Assembly: GCA_034096865.1 (NCBI GenBank)
Contig: JAWQFJ010001827.1
Span: 351,586 to 415,585, forward strand
DNA: 64,000 nt
Reading direction: 5' to 3'
DNA from: Theodoxus fluviatilis
Lineage: Eukaryota > Mollusca > Gastropoda > Cycloneritida > Neritidae
The translations under genes were made by a program, and so were the position numbers. The notes under the pieces were generated by a model. The model did not search any database, was not told where the DNA came from, and saw only the letters and a list, made by a program, of their open reading frames with translations. This document shows positions 1 through 13,400 of this stretch, piece after piece (the first letter of the stretch is position 1; each line of letters starts with the position of its first letter).

Positions 1-254
1 CCTGTGAAATTCTCTGCTGGAGCTCAGAATAGCCCAGTTAGCAGGTTGGCAGCTCAGCTTTCTCATTGTGTTACCTTGAATGGGGTCTGGTGGCTTGATT
101 TCCTCCATTGATCTTGATGGCAATCAGTGACGTTGGTGGGCAGAGTCCTGCACAATGTCCTGTCCTGCAGGAAATCACAGCTCTGCCTGTCAGGGTCTGT
201 TAATGGCTTGCTGTTGTCCCTTCTGTCTGCTCTGATAAGTTCAGCTGCTCAGTG
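1..254. other. Unique sequence left of the first array
   Basis: No gene, RNA or repeat is recognised here. The last part grades into a diverged first unit of the 63-bp array. The window may cut an upstream gene or a 5' exon of guanylate kinase, but nothing in these bases shows it. Confidence 0.5.
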
Positions 255-3200
255 GCTGTGTTTTTGCTGTTCATTGAACCATCCTGTGTTATTCTCTTCA
301 ACTGCATCTTTTCCTCAATGGTGTCCTTTCTGCTGCTCATTGTACCATCCTGCGTTATTCTCTTCCACTGCATCTTTTCCTTGGTGTCCTTTCTGCTGCT
401 CATTGTACCATCCTGTGTTATTCTCTTCAACTGCATCTTTTCCTCAATGGTGTCCTTTCTGCTGCTCATTGTACCATCCTGTGTTATTCTCTTCAACTGC
501 ATCTTTTCCTTGGTGTCCTTTCTGCTGCTGATTGTACCATCCTGTGTTATTCTCTTCCACTGCATCTTTTCCTTTGTGTCCTTTCTGCTTCTCATTGTAC
601 CATCCTGTGTTATTCTCTTCCACTGCATCTTTTCCTTGGTGTCCTTTCTGCTGCTCATTGTACCATCCTGTGTTATTCTCTTCAACTGCATCTTTTCCTT
701 GGTGTCCTTTCTGCTGCTCATTGTACCATCTTGTGTTCTTCTCTTCCACTGCATCTTTTCCTTGGTGTCCTTTCTGCTTCTCATTGTACCATCCTGGGTT
801 ATTCTCTTCCACTGCATCTTTTCCTTGGTGTCCTTTCTGCTGCTCATTGTACCATCCTGTGTTCTTCTCTTCAACTGCATCGTTTCCTTGGTGTCCTTTC
901 TGCTGCTCATTGTACCATCTTGTGTTCTTCTCTTCCACTGCATCTTTTCCTTGGTGTCCTTTCTGCTTCTCATTGTACCATCCTGGGTTATTCTCTTCCA
1001 CTGCATCTTTTCCTTGGTGTCCTTTCTGCTGCTCATTGTACCATCCTGTGTTATTCTCTTCAACTGCATCTTTTCCTTGGTGTCCTTTCTGCTGCTCATT
1101 GTACCATCCTGTGTTATTCTCTTCAACTGCATCTTTTCCTCAATGGTGTCCTTTCTGCTGCTCATTGTACCATCCTGCGTTATTCTCTTCAACTGCATCT
1201 TTTCCTTGGTGTCCTTTCTGCTTCTCATTGGACCATCCTGTGTTATTCTCTTCAACTGCATCTTTTCCTTTGTGTCCTTTCTGCTTCTCATTGGACCATC
1301 CTGTGTTATTCTCTTCAACTGCATCTTTTCCTTGGTGTCCTTTCTGCTTCTCATTGTACCATCCTGTGTTATTCTCTTCAACTGCATCTTTTCCTTGGTG
1401 TCCTTTCTGCTTCTCATTGGACCATCCTGTGTTGTTCTCTTCAACTGCATCTTTCCTTGGTGTCCTTTCTGCTTCTCATTGGACCATCCTGTGTTCTTCT
1501 CTTCAACTGCATCTTTTCCTTGGTGTCCTTTCTGCTGCTCATTGTACCATCCTGGGTTATTCTCTTCAACTGCATCTTTTCCTTGGTGTCCTTTCTGCTT
1601 CTCGTTGTACCATCCTGTGTTATTCTCTTCAACTGCATCTTTTCCTTGGTGTCCTTTCTGCTGCTCATTGTACCATCCTGCGTTATTCTCTTTAACTACA
1701 TCTTTTCCTTGGTGTCCTTTCTGCTGCTCATTGTACCATCCTGTGTTATTCTCTTCAACTGCATCGTTTCCTTGGTGTCCTTTCTGCTGCTCATTGTACC
1801 ATCCTGTGTTATTCTCTTCAACTGCATCTTTTCCTTGGTGTCCTTTCTGCTTCTCATTGTACCATCCTGGGTTATTCTCTTCCACTGCATCTTTTCCTTG
1901 GTGTCCTTTCTGCTTCTCATTGTACCATCCTGGGTTATTCTCTTCCACTGCATCTTTTCCTTGGTGTCCTTTCTGCTGCTCATTGTACCATCCTGTGTTC
2001 TTCTCTTCCACTGCATCTTTTCCTTGGTGTCCTTTCTGCTGCTCATTGTACCATCCTGTGTTATTCTCTTCAACTGCATCTTTTCCTCAATGGTGTCCTT
2101 TCTGCTGCTCATTGTACCATCCTGTGTTCTTCTCTTCCACTGCATCTTTTCCTTGGTGTCCTTTCTGCTGCTCATTGTACCATCCTGTGTTCTTCTCTTC
2201 CACTGCATCTTTTCCTTGGTGTCCTTTCTGCTTCTCATTGTACCATCCTGGGTTATTCTCTTCCACTGCATCTTTTCCTCAATGGTGTCCTTTCTGCTGC
2301 TCATTGTACCATCCTGTGTTCTTCTCTTCCACTGCATCTTTTCCTTGGTGTCCTTTCTGCTGCTCATTGTACCATCCTGTGTTCTTCTCTTCCACTGCAT
2401 CTTTTCCTTGGTGTCCTTTCTGCTGCTCATTGTACCATCTTGTGTTCTTCTCTTCCACTGCATCTTTTCCTTGGTGTCCTTTCTGCTGCTCATTGTACCA
2501 TCCTGTGTTATTCTCTTCAACTGCATCGTTTCCTTGGTGTCCTTTCTGCTTCTCATTGTACCATCCTGTGTTATTCTCTTCCACTGCATCTTTTCCTTGG
2601 TGTCCTTTCTGCTGCTCATTGTACCATCTTGTGTTCTTCTCTTCAACTGCATCTTTTCCTTGGTGTCCTTTCTGCTGCTCATTGTACCATCTTGTGTTCT
2701 TCTCTTCAACTGCATCTTTTCCTTGGTGTCCTTTCTGCTTCTCATTGTACCATCCTGGGTTATTCTCTTCCACTGCATCTTTTCCTTGGTGTCCTTTCTG
2801 CTGCTCATTGTACCATCCTGGGTTATTCTCTTCCACTGCATCTTTTCCTTGGTGTCCTTTCTGCTGCTCATTGTACCATCCTGTGTTATTCTCTTCAACT
2901 GCATCTTTTCCTTGGTGTCCTTTCTGCTGCTCATTGTACCATCCTGTGTTATTCTCTTCCACTGCATCTTTTCCTTGGTGTCCTTTCTGCTGCTCATTGT
3001 ACCATCTTGTGTTCTTCTCTTCCACTGCATCTTTTCCTTGGTGTCCTTTCTGCTGCTCATTGTACCATCCTGGGTTATTCTCTTCCACTGCATCTTTTCC
3101 TTGGTGTCCTTTCTGCTGCTCATTGTACCATCCTGTGTTCTTCTCTTCAACTGCATCTTTTCCTTGGTGTCCTTTCTGCTGCTCATTGTACCATCCTGTG

Positions 3201-4085
3201 TTCTTCTCTTCCACTGCATCTTTTCCTTGGTGTCCTTTCTGCTGCTCATTGTACCATCTTGTGTTCTTCTCTTCCACTGCATCTTTTCCTTGGTGTCCTT
3301 TCTGCTGCTCATTGTACCATCCTGGGTTATTCTCTTCCACTGCATCTTTTCCTTGGTGTCCTTTCTGCTGCTCATTGTACCATCCTGTGTTCTTCTCTTC
3401 AACTGCATCTTTTCCTTGGTGTCCTTTCTGCTGCTCATTGTACCATCCTGTGTTCTTCTCTTCCACTGCATCTTTTCCTTGGTGTCCTTTCTGCTGCTCA
3501 TTGTACCATCCTGTGTTCTTCTCTTCAACTGCATCTTTTCCTCAATGGTGTCCTTTCTGCTGCTCATTGTACCATCCTGTGTTCTTCTCTTCCACTGCAT
3601 CTTTTCCTTGGTGTCCTTTCTGCTGCTCATTGTACCATCCTGTGTTCTTCTCTTCAACTGCATCTTTTCCTTGGTGTCCTTTCTGCTGCTCATTGTACCA
3701 TCCTGTGTTATTCTCTTCAACTGCATCTTTTCCTTGGTGTCCTTTCTGCTGCTCATTGTACCATCCTGTGTTCTTCTCTTCAACTGCATCTTTTCCTTGG
3801 TGTCCTTTCTGCTGCTCATTGTACCATCCTGTGTTCTTCTCTTCCACTGCATCTTTTCCTTGGTGTCCTTTCTGCTGCTCATTGTACCATCCTGTGTTCT
3901 TCTCTTCAACTGCATCTTTTCCTCAATGGTGTCCTTTCTGCTGCTCATTGTACCATCCTGTGTTCTTCTCTTCCACTGCATCTTTTCCTTGGTGTCCTTT
4001 CTGCTGCTCATTGTACCATCCTGTGTTCTTCTCTTCAACTGCATCTTTTCCTTGGTGTCCTTTCTGCTGCTCATTGTACCATCCT
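255..4085. repeat. 63-bp minisatellite, about 61 units
   Basis: A head-to-tail array with a 63-bp period (21 codons). Some units are 66 bp because a CCTCAATGG variant replaces CCTTGG. Recurring words are CTTCAACTGCATCTTTTCC and CTGCTGCTCATTGTACCATC. The plus strand is T/C-rich. Because 63 is a multiple of three and the unit lacks stops, several frames stay open for hundreds of codons on both strands. A one-base deletion near 1453 (CATCTTTCC instead of CATCTTTTCC) shifts every frame in mid-array without being compensated. The right edge decays into degenerate CTGCTG-rich sequence. I regard it as a non-coding minisatellite. Confidence 0.93.
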
Positions 4086-4742
4086 GCTGCTCCCCTCTGT
4101 ATCCTGCTGCACGTCTTCCTGCTCCTCATTCTTTCTCCCAACCCAAACTGCCTTGTTCTTTTGGAAAGGTATAAGTATGCAAATGTATCTGCAATGAGGA
4201 CACTTCCAACTAAATATAACTCATTGCTGATTAAAGTAAATAACATTCTACTTTTTTTTAAGTATTGATCATACAGTCTCTCTCAGTTTAAAGGTATTTA
4301 TGTCTTAGTGAGCACTCTGAACTTTGAGTGAGAACTTATCAAATGTAATGTTTCTCTCGCCATTACCCTGGCCAGTCATAAATGGGAGGCACTTCACTAC
4401 ATCTTGTGGGGTTTGCTGCTCTGTTTTGGGAACACATTTGTCCACAAGGGCTGAGTGTAGCATCTGTCAGGAACCATTGTAGTGTGGAGAGCAGGGTAGG
4501 GACAGGGGACAAACACATCCATCGCTAATGAGGCTGTAAAAGTCTGACCAGGGGGCAGTGGATGGGATGCGGGGATCAATTCTAAATGTGGAGGTCGCTC
4601 ATCAGATTGATTGATTTGAACCTCCCAGGGCCAGAACTAATGTGCCATTAGTTGGACATTTGTCTCCAACTGATGACAGTGCAGGAAACGGCTGCACATT
4701 AAGGATGAAGCACTTTTTGGCATGCTGTTCCCCAGTGTGCCT
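4086..4742. other. Unique spacer between arrays
   Basis: AT-moderate sequence with no recognisable coding region, RNA or transposon. Short open frames here have no family resemblance. Confidence 0.5.
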
Positions 4743-6858
4743 AATCTGGCTGCATAGAGTTCTTGATCTGGCTGCATAGAGAGTTCTTGATCTGGCTGCA
4801 TAGAGAGTTCTTGATCTGGCTGCATAGAGTTCTTGATCTGACTGCATTGAGAGCTCTTGATCTGGCTGCTGTAGATAGCTCTTGATCTGGCTGCTGTAGA
4901 GAGTTCTTGATCTGGTTGCTGTAGAGAGTTCTTGATCTGGCTGCTGTAGAGAGCTCTTGATCTGGCTGCTGTAGAGAGTTCTTGATCTGACTGCATAGAA
5001 AGTTCTTGACCTGACTGCATAGAGAGTTCTTGATCTGACTGCATAGAGAGTTCTTGATCTGACTGCATAGAGAGTTCCTGATCTGGCTGCATAGAGAGTT
5101 CTTGATCTGGCTGCATAGAAAGTTCTTGATCTGGCTGCTGTAGATAGCTCTTGATCTGGCTGCTGTAGAGAGTTCTTGATCTGGTTGCTGTAGAGAGTTC
5201 TTGATCTGGCTGCTGTAGAGAGCTCTTGATCTGGCTGCTGTAGAGAGTTCTTGATCTGACTGCATAGAGAGTTCTTGATCTGACTGCATCAAGAGTTCTT
5301 GATCTGGCTGCATAGAGAGCTCTTGATCTGGCTGCTGTAGATAGCTCTTGATCTGGCTGCTGTAGAGAGTTCTTGATCTGACTGCATAGAGAGTTCTTGA
5401 TCTGGCTGCATAGAAAGTTCTTGATCTGACTGCATAGAGAGTTCTTGATCTGGCTGCATAGAGAGTTCTTGATCTGGCTGCATAGAGAGTTCTTGATCTG
5501 GCTGCTTTAGAGAGCTCTTGATCTGGCTGCTGTAGAGAGTTCTTGATCTGACTGCATAGAGAGTTCTTGATCTGGCTGCTGTAGAGAGTTCTTGATCTGG
5601 CTGCATAGAGAGTTCTTGATCTGGCTGCTGTAGAGAGCTCTTGATCTGGCTGCTGTAGAGTTCTTGATCTGGCTGCTGTAGAGAGTTCTTGATCTGGCTG
5701 CTGTAGAGAGTTCTTGATCTGGCTGCTGTAGAGAGTTCTTGATCTGACTGCATAGAGAGTTCTTGATCTGGCTGCATAGAGAGTTCTTGATCTGGCTGCT
5801 GTAGAGAGTTCTTGATCTGGCTGCATTAGAGAGTTCTTGATCTGACTGCATAGAGAGTTCTTGATCTGGCTGCATAGAGAGTTCTTGATCTGGCTGCTGT
5901 AGAGAGCTCTTGATCTGGCTGCTGTAGAGAGCTCTTGATCTGGCTGCATAGAAAGTTCTTGATCTGACTGCTGTACAGAGCTCTTGATCTGGCTGCCGTA
6001 CAGAGCTCTTGATCTGGCTGCATAGAGAGTTCTTGATCTGGCTGCTGTAGAAAGCTCTTGATTTGGCTGCTGTAAAAAGTTCTTGACCTGGCTGCTGTAG
6101 AGAGTTCCTGATCTGGCTGCTGTAGAGAGTTCTTGATCTGGCTGCATAGAGAGTTCTTGATCTGACTGCTGTAGAGAGTTCTTGATCTGACTGCATAGAG
6201 AGTTCTTGATCTGACTGCATAGAGAGTTCTTGATCTGGCTGCATAGAGAGTTCTTGATCTGGCTGCTGTAGATAGCTCTTGATCTGGCTGCTGTAGAGAG
6301 TTCTTGATCTGACTGCATAGAGAGTTCTTGATCTGTCTGCATAGAAAGTTCTTGATCTGGCTGCATAGAGAGTTCTTGATCTGTCTGCATAGAGAGTTCT
6401 TGATCTAACTGCATAGAGAGTTCTTGATCTGACTGCTGTAGAGAGTTCTTGATCTGACTGCATAGAGAGTTCTTGATCTGACTGCACAGAGCACTCTTGA
6501 TCTGGCTGCTGTAGAGAGTTCCTGATCTGGCTGCATAGAGAGTTCTTGATCTGGCTGCCTAGAGAGCTCTTGATCTGGCTGCATTAGAGAGTTCTTGATC
6601 TGGCTGCTGTAGAGAGTTCTTGATCTGGCTGCATAGAGAGTTCTTGATCTGGCTGCTGTAGAGAGTTCTTGATCTGGCTGCATAGAGAGTTCTTGATCTG
6701 GCTGCTGTAGAGAGTTCTTGATCTGACTGCATAGAGAGTTCTTGATCTGGCTGCTGTAGAGAGTTCTTGATCTGACTGCTTAGAGAGTTCTTGATCTGAC
6801 TGCTTAGAGAGTTCTTGATCTGACTGCATAGAGAGTTCTTGATCTGGCTGCATTAGAG
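4743..6858. repeat. 24/25-bp minisatellite, about 85 units
   Basis: Units follow TTCTTGATCTGGCTGCATAG plus AGAG (24 bp) or the CTGCTGTAGAGAG version (25 bp). The two lengths are interspersed irregularly, so the reading frame changes from unit to unit. CTGACTGC/CTGGCTGC and TTCTTG/CTCTTG variants recur. Open frames on the minus strand (up to 557 codons) arise from stop-free translations in all three phases and are not genes. Confidence 0.92.
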
Positions 6859-7282
6859 AAAGGCTGTGTCTGTGTGAGGCCTCCTATCCTGTGTCACTTG
6901 CTTCTGAATCTCCCATTGATTCCTAAGGTAAATGATTCCAGCAGTGTCACCGAAAAAGCTGTCCGCGTGATGCAAGGAGCATCAAACTCTTGATGCTTTT
7001 GGTGGGTTTTCTGAGAATTGGCATACATTTTCCTCCCATACCACCGTTTTCTGTCTTGTGCTGCCATTCCCACTCTGCCCCAAGCCATTAGCAAAGGGGT
7101 GGGCTTGCTCTTATGTTTTCCAGCTCCAGCCCAATGCCTGACACATTTCATACTTTTATCACAATCTGTGAGTGATTTTGTACTTGTTTCACAGCTTCAT
7201 TGGAGTACAATTTCTTATGCATTTCATGTCATTGTCGTCTGTCAGTATTTCTGTGTGTGCTGTTTCAGTGCAACATTCCAGT
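6859..7282. other. Flank upstream of the first recognised guanylate kinase exon
   Basis: This contains a lone cousin of the 24-bp family: TGCTGCCATTCCCACTCTG near 7060, preceded by CCCATACCACC at 7036. A pyrimidine-rich stretch ending TGTTTCAG at 7268 and a second AG at 7281 are both possible 3' splice sites. The exon that carries the start codon could therefore have an upstream non-coding exon. No promoter motif could be assigned. Confidence 0.45.
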
Positions 7283-7400
7283 ATGATGCCTAACGCATAT
7301 CGAGCCATCGTGATCAGTGGTCCATCGGGGGTGGGCAAGTCCACCCTGATGAAACGCCTCTTCCAGGAGTTTCCTGACACCTTCTCCTTCAGTGTGTCTC
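7283..7400 (+). CDS. GUK1: Guanylate kinase exon 1: start and P-loop
   Basis: Encodes residues 1-39 plus the first base of His40. It starts MMPNAYRA and contains GPSGVGKST. The donor is GTGAGT at 7401. In-frame sequence continues open upstream of the two ATGs, so the true start or a longer isoform is not settled by the sequence. Confidence 0.93.
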
Positions 7401-10400
7401 GTGAGTACAGTGATGTGTAGTGGACTGTGCTCGTGAGTCCAGTGATGTGTAGTGGACTGTGCTCGTGAGTCCAGTGATGTGTAGTGGATGTGCTCGTGCA
7501 TGTGTGATCTTCCCTTGCCATGTCTGGCATCCATACTTGGGTGTTTTGAACTGTGTGCATTTATCATGTGTATTGACCCATGCTGTCTTTCCCAGTCTTG
7601 TGCTGCCATTGCCATACCACCCCCTGCTGTCATTGCCATACCACCCCCTGCTGTTATTACCATACCACCCCCTGCTGTCATTACCATACCACCCCCTGCT
7701 GTCACTACCATACCACTCCCTGCTGCCATTGCCATACCACCTCCTGCTGCATTGCCATACCACCCCCTGCTGTCATTACCATACCACCCCCTGCTGTCAT
7801 TACCATACCACCCCCTGCTGTCATTACCATACCACCCCCTGCTGCCATTGCCATACCACCCCCTGCTGTCATTACCATACCACCCCCTGCTGCCATTGCC
7901 ATACCACCTCCTGTCATTGCCCTGCCACCCCCTGCTGCCATTGCCATACCACCCCCTGCTGTCATTGCCATACCACCCCCTGCTGCCATTGCCATACCAC
8001 CTCCTGTCATTGCCCTGCCACCCCCTGCTGCCATTGCCATACCACCTCCTGTCAATGCCTTACCACCCCCTGCTGCATTGCCATACCACCCCCTGCTGTC
8101 ATTACCATACCACCCCCTGCTATCATTGCCTTACCACCTCCTGTCATTGCCCTGCCACCCCCTGCTGCCATTGCCATACCACCCCCTGCTGTCATTGCCA
8201 TACCACCCCCTCCTGCCATTGCCATACCATCCCCTGGATACCACCCCCTCCTGCCATTGCCCTACCACCTCCTGTCATTGCCCTACTACCCCCTGCTGTC
8301 ATTGCCATACCACCCCCTCCTGTCATTGCCCTACCACCCCCTGCTGTCATTGCCACACCACCCCTTGCTGTCATTGCCATACCACCTCCTGTCATTGCCC
8401 TACCACCCCCTGCTGTCATTGCCCTACTACCCCCTGTTGTCATTGCCATACCATCCCCTGCTGTCATTGCCATACCACCCCTTGCTGTCATTGCCATACC
8501 ACCCCCTGCTGCCATTGCCATACCACCCCCTGCTGCATTGCCATACCACCCCCTGCTGCATTGCCATACCACCCCTTGCTGTCATTGCCATACCACCCCC
8601 TGCTGCCATTGCCATACCACCCCCTGCTATCATTGCCCTACCACCTCCTGTCATTGCCATACCACCCCCTGCTGTCATTGCCCTACCACCCCCTGCTGTC
8701 ATTGCCCTACCACCCCCTGCTGTCATTGCCCTACCATCCCCTGCTATCATTGCCCTACCACCCCCTGCTATCATTGCCCTACCACCTCCTATCATTGCCC
8801 TACCACCCCCTGCTGTCATTGCCCTACCACCCCTTGCTGTCACTGCCATACCACCCCCTGCTGTCATTGCCATACCACCCCCTGCTGCCATTGCCATACC
8901 ACCCCCTGCTGCCATTGCCATACCACCCCCTGCTGTCATTGCCCTACCACCCCTTGCTATCATTGCCCTACCACCTCCTGTCATTGCCCTGCCACCCCCT
9001 GCTGCATTGCCATACCACCCTCTGCTGCATTGCCATACCACCCCCTGCTGTCATTGCCATACCACCACCTCCTGTCATTGCCCTACCACCCCCTGCTGTC
9101 ATTGCCATACCACCCCCTGCTGTCATTGCCATACCACCCCTTGCTGTCATTGCCATACCACCACCTCCTGTCATTGCCCTACCACCCCCTCCTGTCATTG
9201 ACCTACCACCCCATGCTGTCATTGCCATACCACCCCCTCCTGTCATTGCCCTACCACCCCCTGCTGTCATTGCCATACCACCTCTTGCTGTCATTGCCCT
9301 ACCACCCCCTGCTGCCATTGCCATACCACCCCCTGCTGCCATTGCCATACCATCCCCTGCTGTCATTGCCCTACCACCCCTGGCTATCATTGCCCTACCA
9401 CCTCCTGTCATTGCCCTGCCACCCCCTGCTGCCATTGCCATACCACCCCCTGCTGTCATTGCCATACTACCCCTTGCTGTCATTGCCATACCACCCCCTG
9501 CTGCCATTGCCATACCACCCTCTGCTGTCATTGCCATACCACCCCCTGCTGTCATTGCCACCCACCCCTGCTGTCATTGCCATACCACCCCTTGCTGTCA
9601 TTGCCATACCACCCCCTGCTGTCATTGCCATACCACCCCCTGCTGTCATTGCCATACCACCCCTTGCTGTCATTGCCATACCACCCCCTGCTGTCATTGC
9701 CATACCACCCCCTGCTGTCATTGCCATACCACCCCCTGCTGTCATTGCCATACCACCCCCTGCTGCCATTGGCATACCACCCTCTGCGGCCATTGCCATA
9801 CCACCCCTTGCTGTCATTCCCATACCACCCCCAGATGTCATTGCCCTACCACATCCTGTCATTGCCCTACCACCCCCTGCTGTCATTGCCATACCACCCC
9901 CTGCTGTCATTGCTGTACCATCCCCTGCTGTTATCGCCATACCACCCCTTGCTGTCATTGCCATACCACCCCCTGCTGTCATTGCCATACCACCCCCTGC
10001 TGTTATTACCATACCACCCCCTGCTGACATTGCCAAACCACCCCTTGCTGTCACTGCCATACCACCCCCTGTGGTCATTGCCATACCACCCCCTGCTGTC
10101 ATTGCCATACCACCCCCTGCTGCCATTGCCATACCACCCCTTGCTGTCACTGCCATACCACCCCCTGCTGTCATTGCTATACCACCCTTTCCTGTCATCG
10201 CCATACCACCCCTAGCTGCCATTGCCATATCACCCCCTGCTGCCCTTGCCATACCACCCCCTGCTGCCATTGCCATACCACCCCTTGCTGTCACTGCCAT
10301 ACCACCCCCTGCTGCCCTTGCCATACCACCCCCTGCTGCCATTGCCATATCACCCCGTGCTGCATTGCCATACCACCCCTTGCTGCCCTTGCCATACCAC

Positions 10401-13400
10401 CCCTTGCTGTCACTGCCATACCATCCTTGCTGTCATTGCTATACCACCCCCTGCTGCCCTTGCCATACTACCCCTTGCTGTCACTGCCATACCATCCTTG
10501 CTGTCATTGCTATACCACCCCCTGCTGTCATTGCCATACCACCCCCTGCTGCCATTGCCATATCACCCCCTGCTGTCATTGCCATACCACCCCTAGCTGC
10601 CATTGCCATACCACCCCTTGCTGCCATTGCCATACCACCCGTTGCTGCTATTGCCATACCACCCCTTGCTGTCATTGCCATACCACCCCTTGCTGTCATT
10701 GCCATACCACCCCTTGCTGTCATTGCCATACCACCCCCTGCTGTCATTGCCATACCACCCCCTGCTGTCATTGTCATACCACCCTTTCCTGTCATCGCCA
10801 TACCACCCCCTGCTGCCATTGCCATATCACCCCCTGCTGTCATTGCCATACCACCCTTTCCTGTCATAGTCATACCACCCCCTGCTGTCATTGCCATACC
10901 ACTCCTTGCTGTCATTGCCATACCACCCTTTCCTGTCATCGTCATACCACCCCCTGCTGTCATTGCCATATCACCCCCTGCTGTCATTGACCTACCACCC
11001 CCTGCTGTCATTGACCTACCACCCCCTGCTGTCATTGCCATACCATCCCCTGCTGTCATTGCCATACCACTCCTTGCTGTCATTGCCATACCACCCCCTG
11101 CTGCCATTGCCATACCATCCCCTGCTGTCATTGACCTACCACCCCCTGCTGTCATTGCCCTACCACCCCCTGCTGTCATTGCCATACCATCCCCTGCTGT
11201 CATTGCCATACCACTCCTTGCTGTCATTGCCATACCACCCCCTGCTGCCATTGCCATACCATCCCCTGCTGTCATTGACCTACCACCCCCTGCTGTCATT
11301 GCCATACCATCCCCTGCTGTCATTGCCATACCACTCCTTGCTGTCATTGCCATACCACCCCTTGCTGTCATTGCCATACCACCCCCTGCTGTCATTGACC
11401 TACCACCCCCTGCTGTCATTGCCATACCACTCCTTGCTGTCATTGCCATACTACCCTTTCCTGTCATCACCATACCACCCCCTGCTGCCATTGCCATACC
11501 ACCCCTTGCTGCCAATCAAAGGTGTTGGCTGCCTCTCCAGCTTTCAGACTTGATCTCATTGTTCTAAATTCAGGGGACAAGGCAGCTCTGTCCCAAGGTC
11601 ATCACATGATCACGAATTCAGAGCAATGAGATAGAGGAGGAGAGGGAAGAGGGTGTAGCTGGGGTGTAGCTGGTGGCTAGGAAAATGGTGACAAGAGGGG
11701 AGATGGGTGTATGGGGCATGACAGATCCAAGTCCACTGTCTTTTTGGAAGGATCGGATGCATGGAAACTGTGAGATGAAATTTGAAGAAAATGTTGTTCT
11801 GCCCTCTGGAAGTTGTCTTAACTATAGGTCATTAGGCGAAACAGAATGTGAAGATTTTCATACACAAGTGCAAAAATGAGTGATCTAGTGGGATTCTGCC
11901 TGGTTTCAGTGTGTAAATTTCAGTTCAAAATCAGTTGGGTTTTCTCAATCAATAAATGCTTGGTGTTAGACAAGGTCATGCTAATTTTGTGCATTTCATT
12001 GTTGTTTCATGGGGTTTATTATATCAATTTTTGTCCACTTGTTTAGAATAAAAAGCATGGTCTTGTGTTTTGATTCAAGGATTGAAATTATATGGACCTT
12101 TTGCATTGTGGTCAAATTTTCTCTTTTCAGACACAACCAGAAAACCAAGACCAGGGGAGGTCAATGGAGTAGGTGAGGATTTGCACCAAATGGAATTAAG
12201 TTGCCAACTGTGCAAACATTCTTTTTTCTTTTTTCTTTTTTTTCAAGTAGTTACTCGTTTGGCTTGGATAAAAGTGAACCATTGAGGTGATCAGCATTAG
12301 TCTCACGCCTGTGGAGTGGCATCTGTCTGTAGTCTGTCAGATGATTGCCATTGGCATCAGACTGACACTCTCTCAGTGGTGATTTTCTCAGAAACTTTGG
12401 CTCCAGAACATGAAAGTTTCCAGTATTGCAATTGGTAGTGACTGCTGCACAATCATGCCTCAGCTGGTAATCTGAAGGTACGTCCCACACTACCTCTGAC
12501 TGCCAGTCCTGTACTGCTTCTTGCTGCCATTCCCATACTGCCCCTTGCTGCCATTCCCATACTGCCCCTTGCTGCCATTCCCATACTGCCCCTTGCTGCC
12601 ATTCCCATACTGCCCCTTGCTGCCATTCCCATACTGCCCCTTGCTGCCATTCCTATACCGCCCCATACTGCCATTCCCATACTGCCCCTTGCTGCCATTC
12701 CCATACTGCCCCTTGCTGCCATTCCCATACTGCCCCTTACTGCCATTCCCATATTACCTAATGCTGCCATTCCCACACTGCCCCTTGCTGCCATTCCCAT
12801 ACTGCCCCCTGCTGCCATTCCCATACTGCCCCTTGCTGCCATTCCCATACTACCCCTTGCTGCCATTCCCATACTGCCCCTTGCTGCCATTCCCATATTA
12901 CCTAATGCTGCCATTCCCATACTACCCCTTGCTGCCATTCCCATACTGCCCCTTGCTGCCATTCCCATACTACCCCTTGCTGCCATTCCCATACCCCCTT
13001 GCCATCCCACTGCCCTGCTGCCATTCCCATACTGCCCCTTGCTGCCATTCCCATACTGCCCCTTGCTGCCATTCCTATACCGCCCCATACTGCCATTCCC
13101 ATACTGCCCCTTGCTGCCATTCTCATACTGCCTCTTGCTGCCATTCCCATACTGCCCCTTGCTGCCATTCCCACACTGCCCCTTGCTGCCATTCCCACAC
13201 TGCCCCTTGCTGCCATTCTCATACTGCCCCTTGCTGCCATTCTCATACTACCCCTTGCTGCCATTCTCATACTGCCTCTTGCTGCCATTCCCACACTGCC
13301 CCTTGCTGCCATTCCCATACTGCCCCTTGCTGCCATTCCCATACTGCCCCTTGCTGCCATTCCCATACTGCCCCTTGCTGCCATTCCCATACTGCCCCTT

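Noticed and set aside
252..4268. 1338-codon frame with repeated hydrophobic, membrane-like 21-residue units
   Set aside because: Frame shifts mid-array by a one-base deletion, overlapping frames are equally open, and there is no start context, splice structure or homologue.
7172..7282. N-terminal extension of guanylate kinase by the open frame upstream of ATG 7283
   Set aside because: The upstream codons have no resemblance to the family and contain two good acceptor-like AG sites (7268 and 7281). Kept only as a possible alternative exon boundary.
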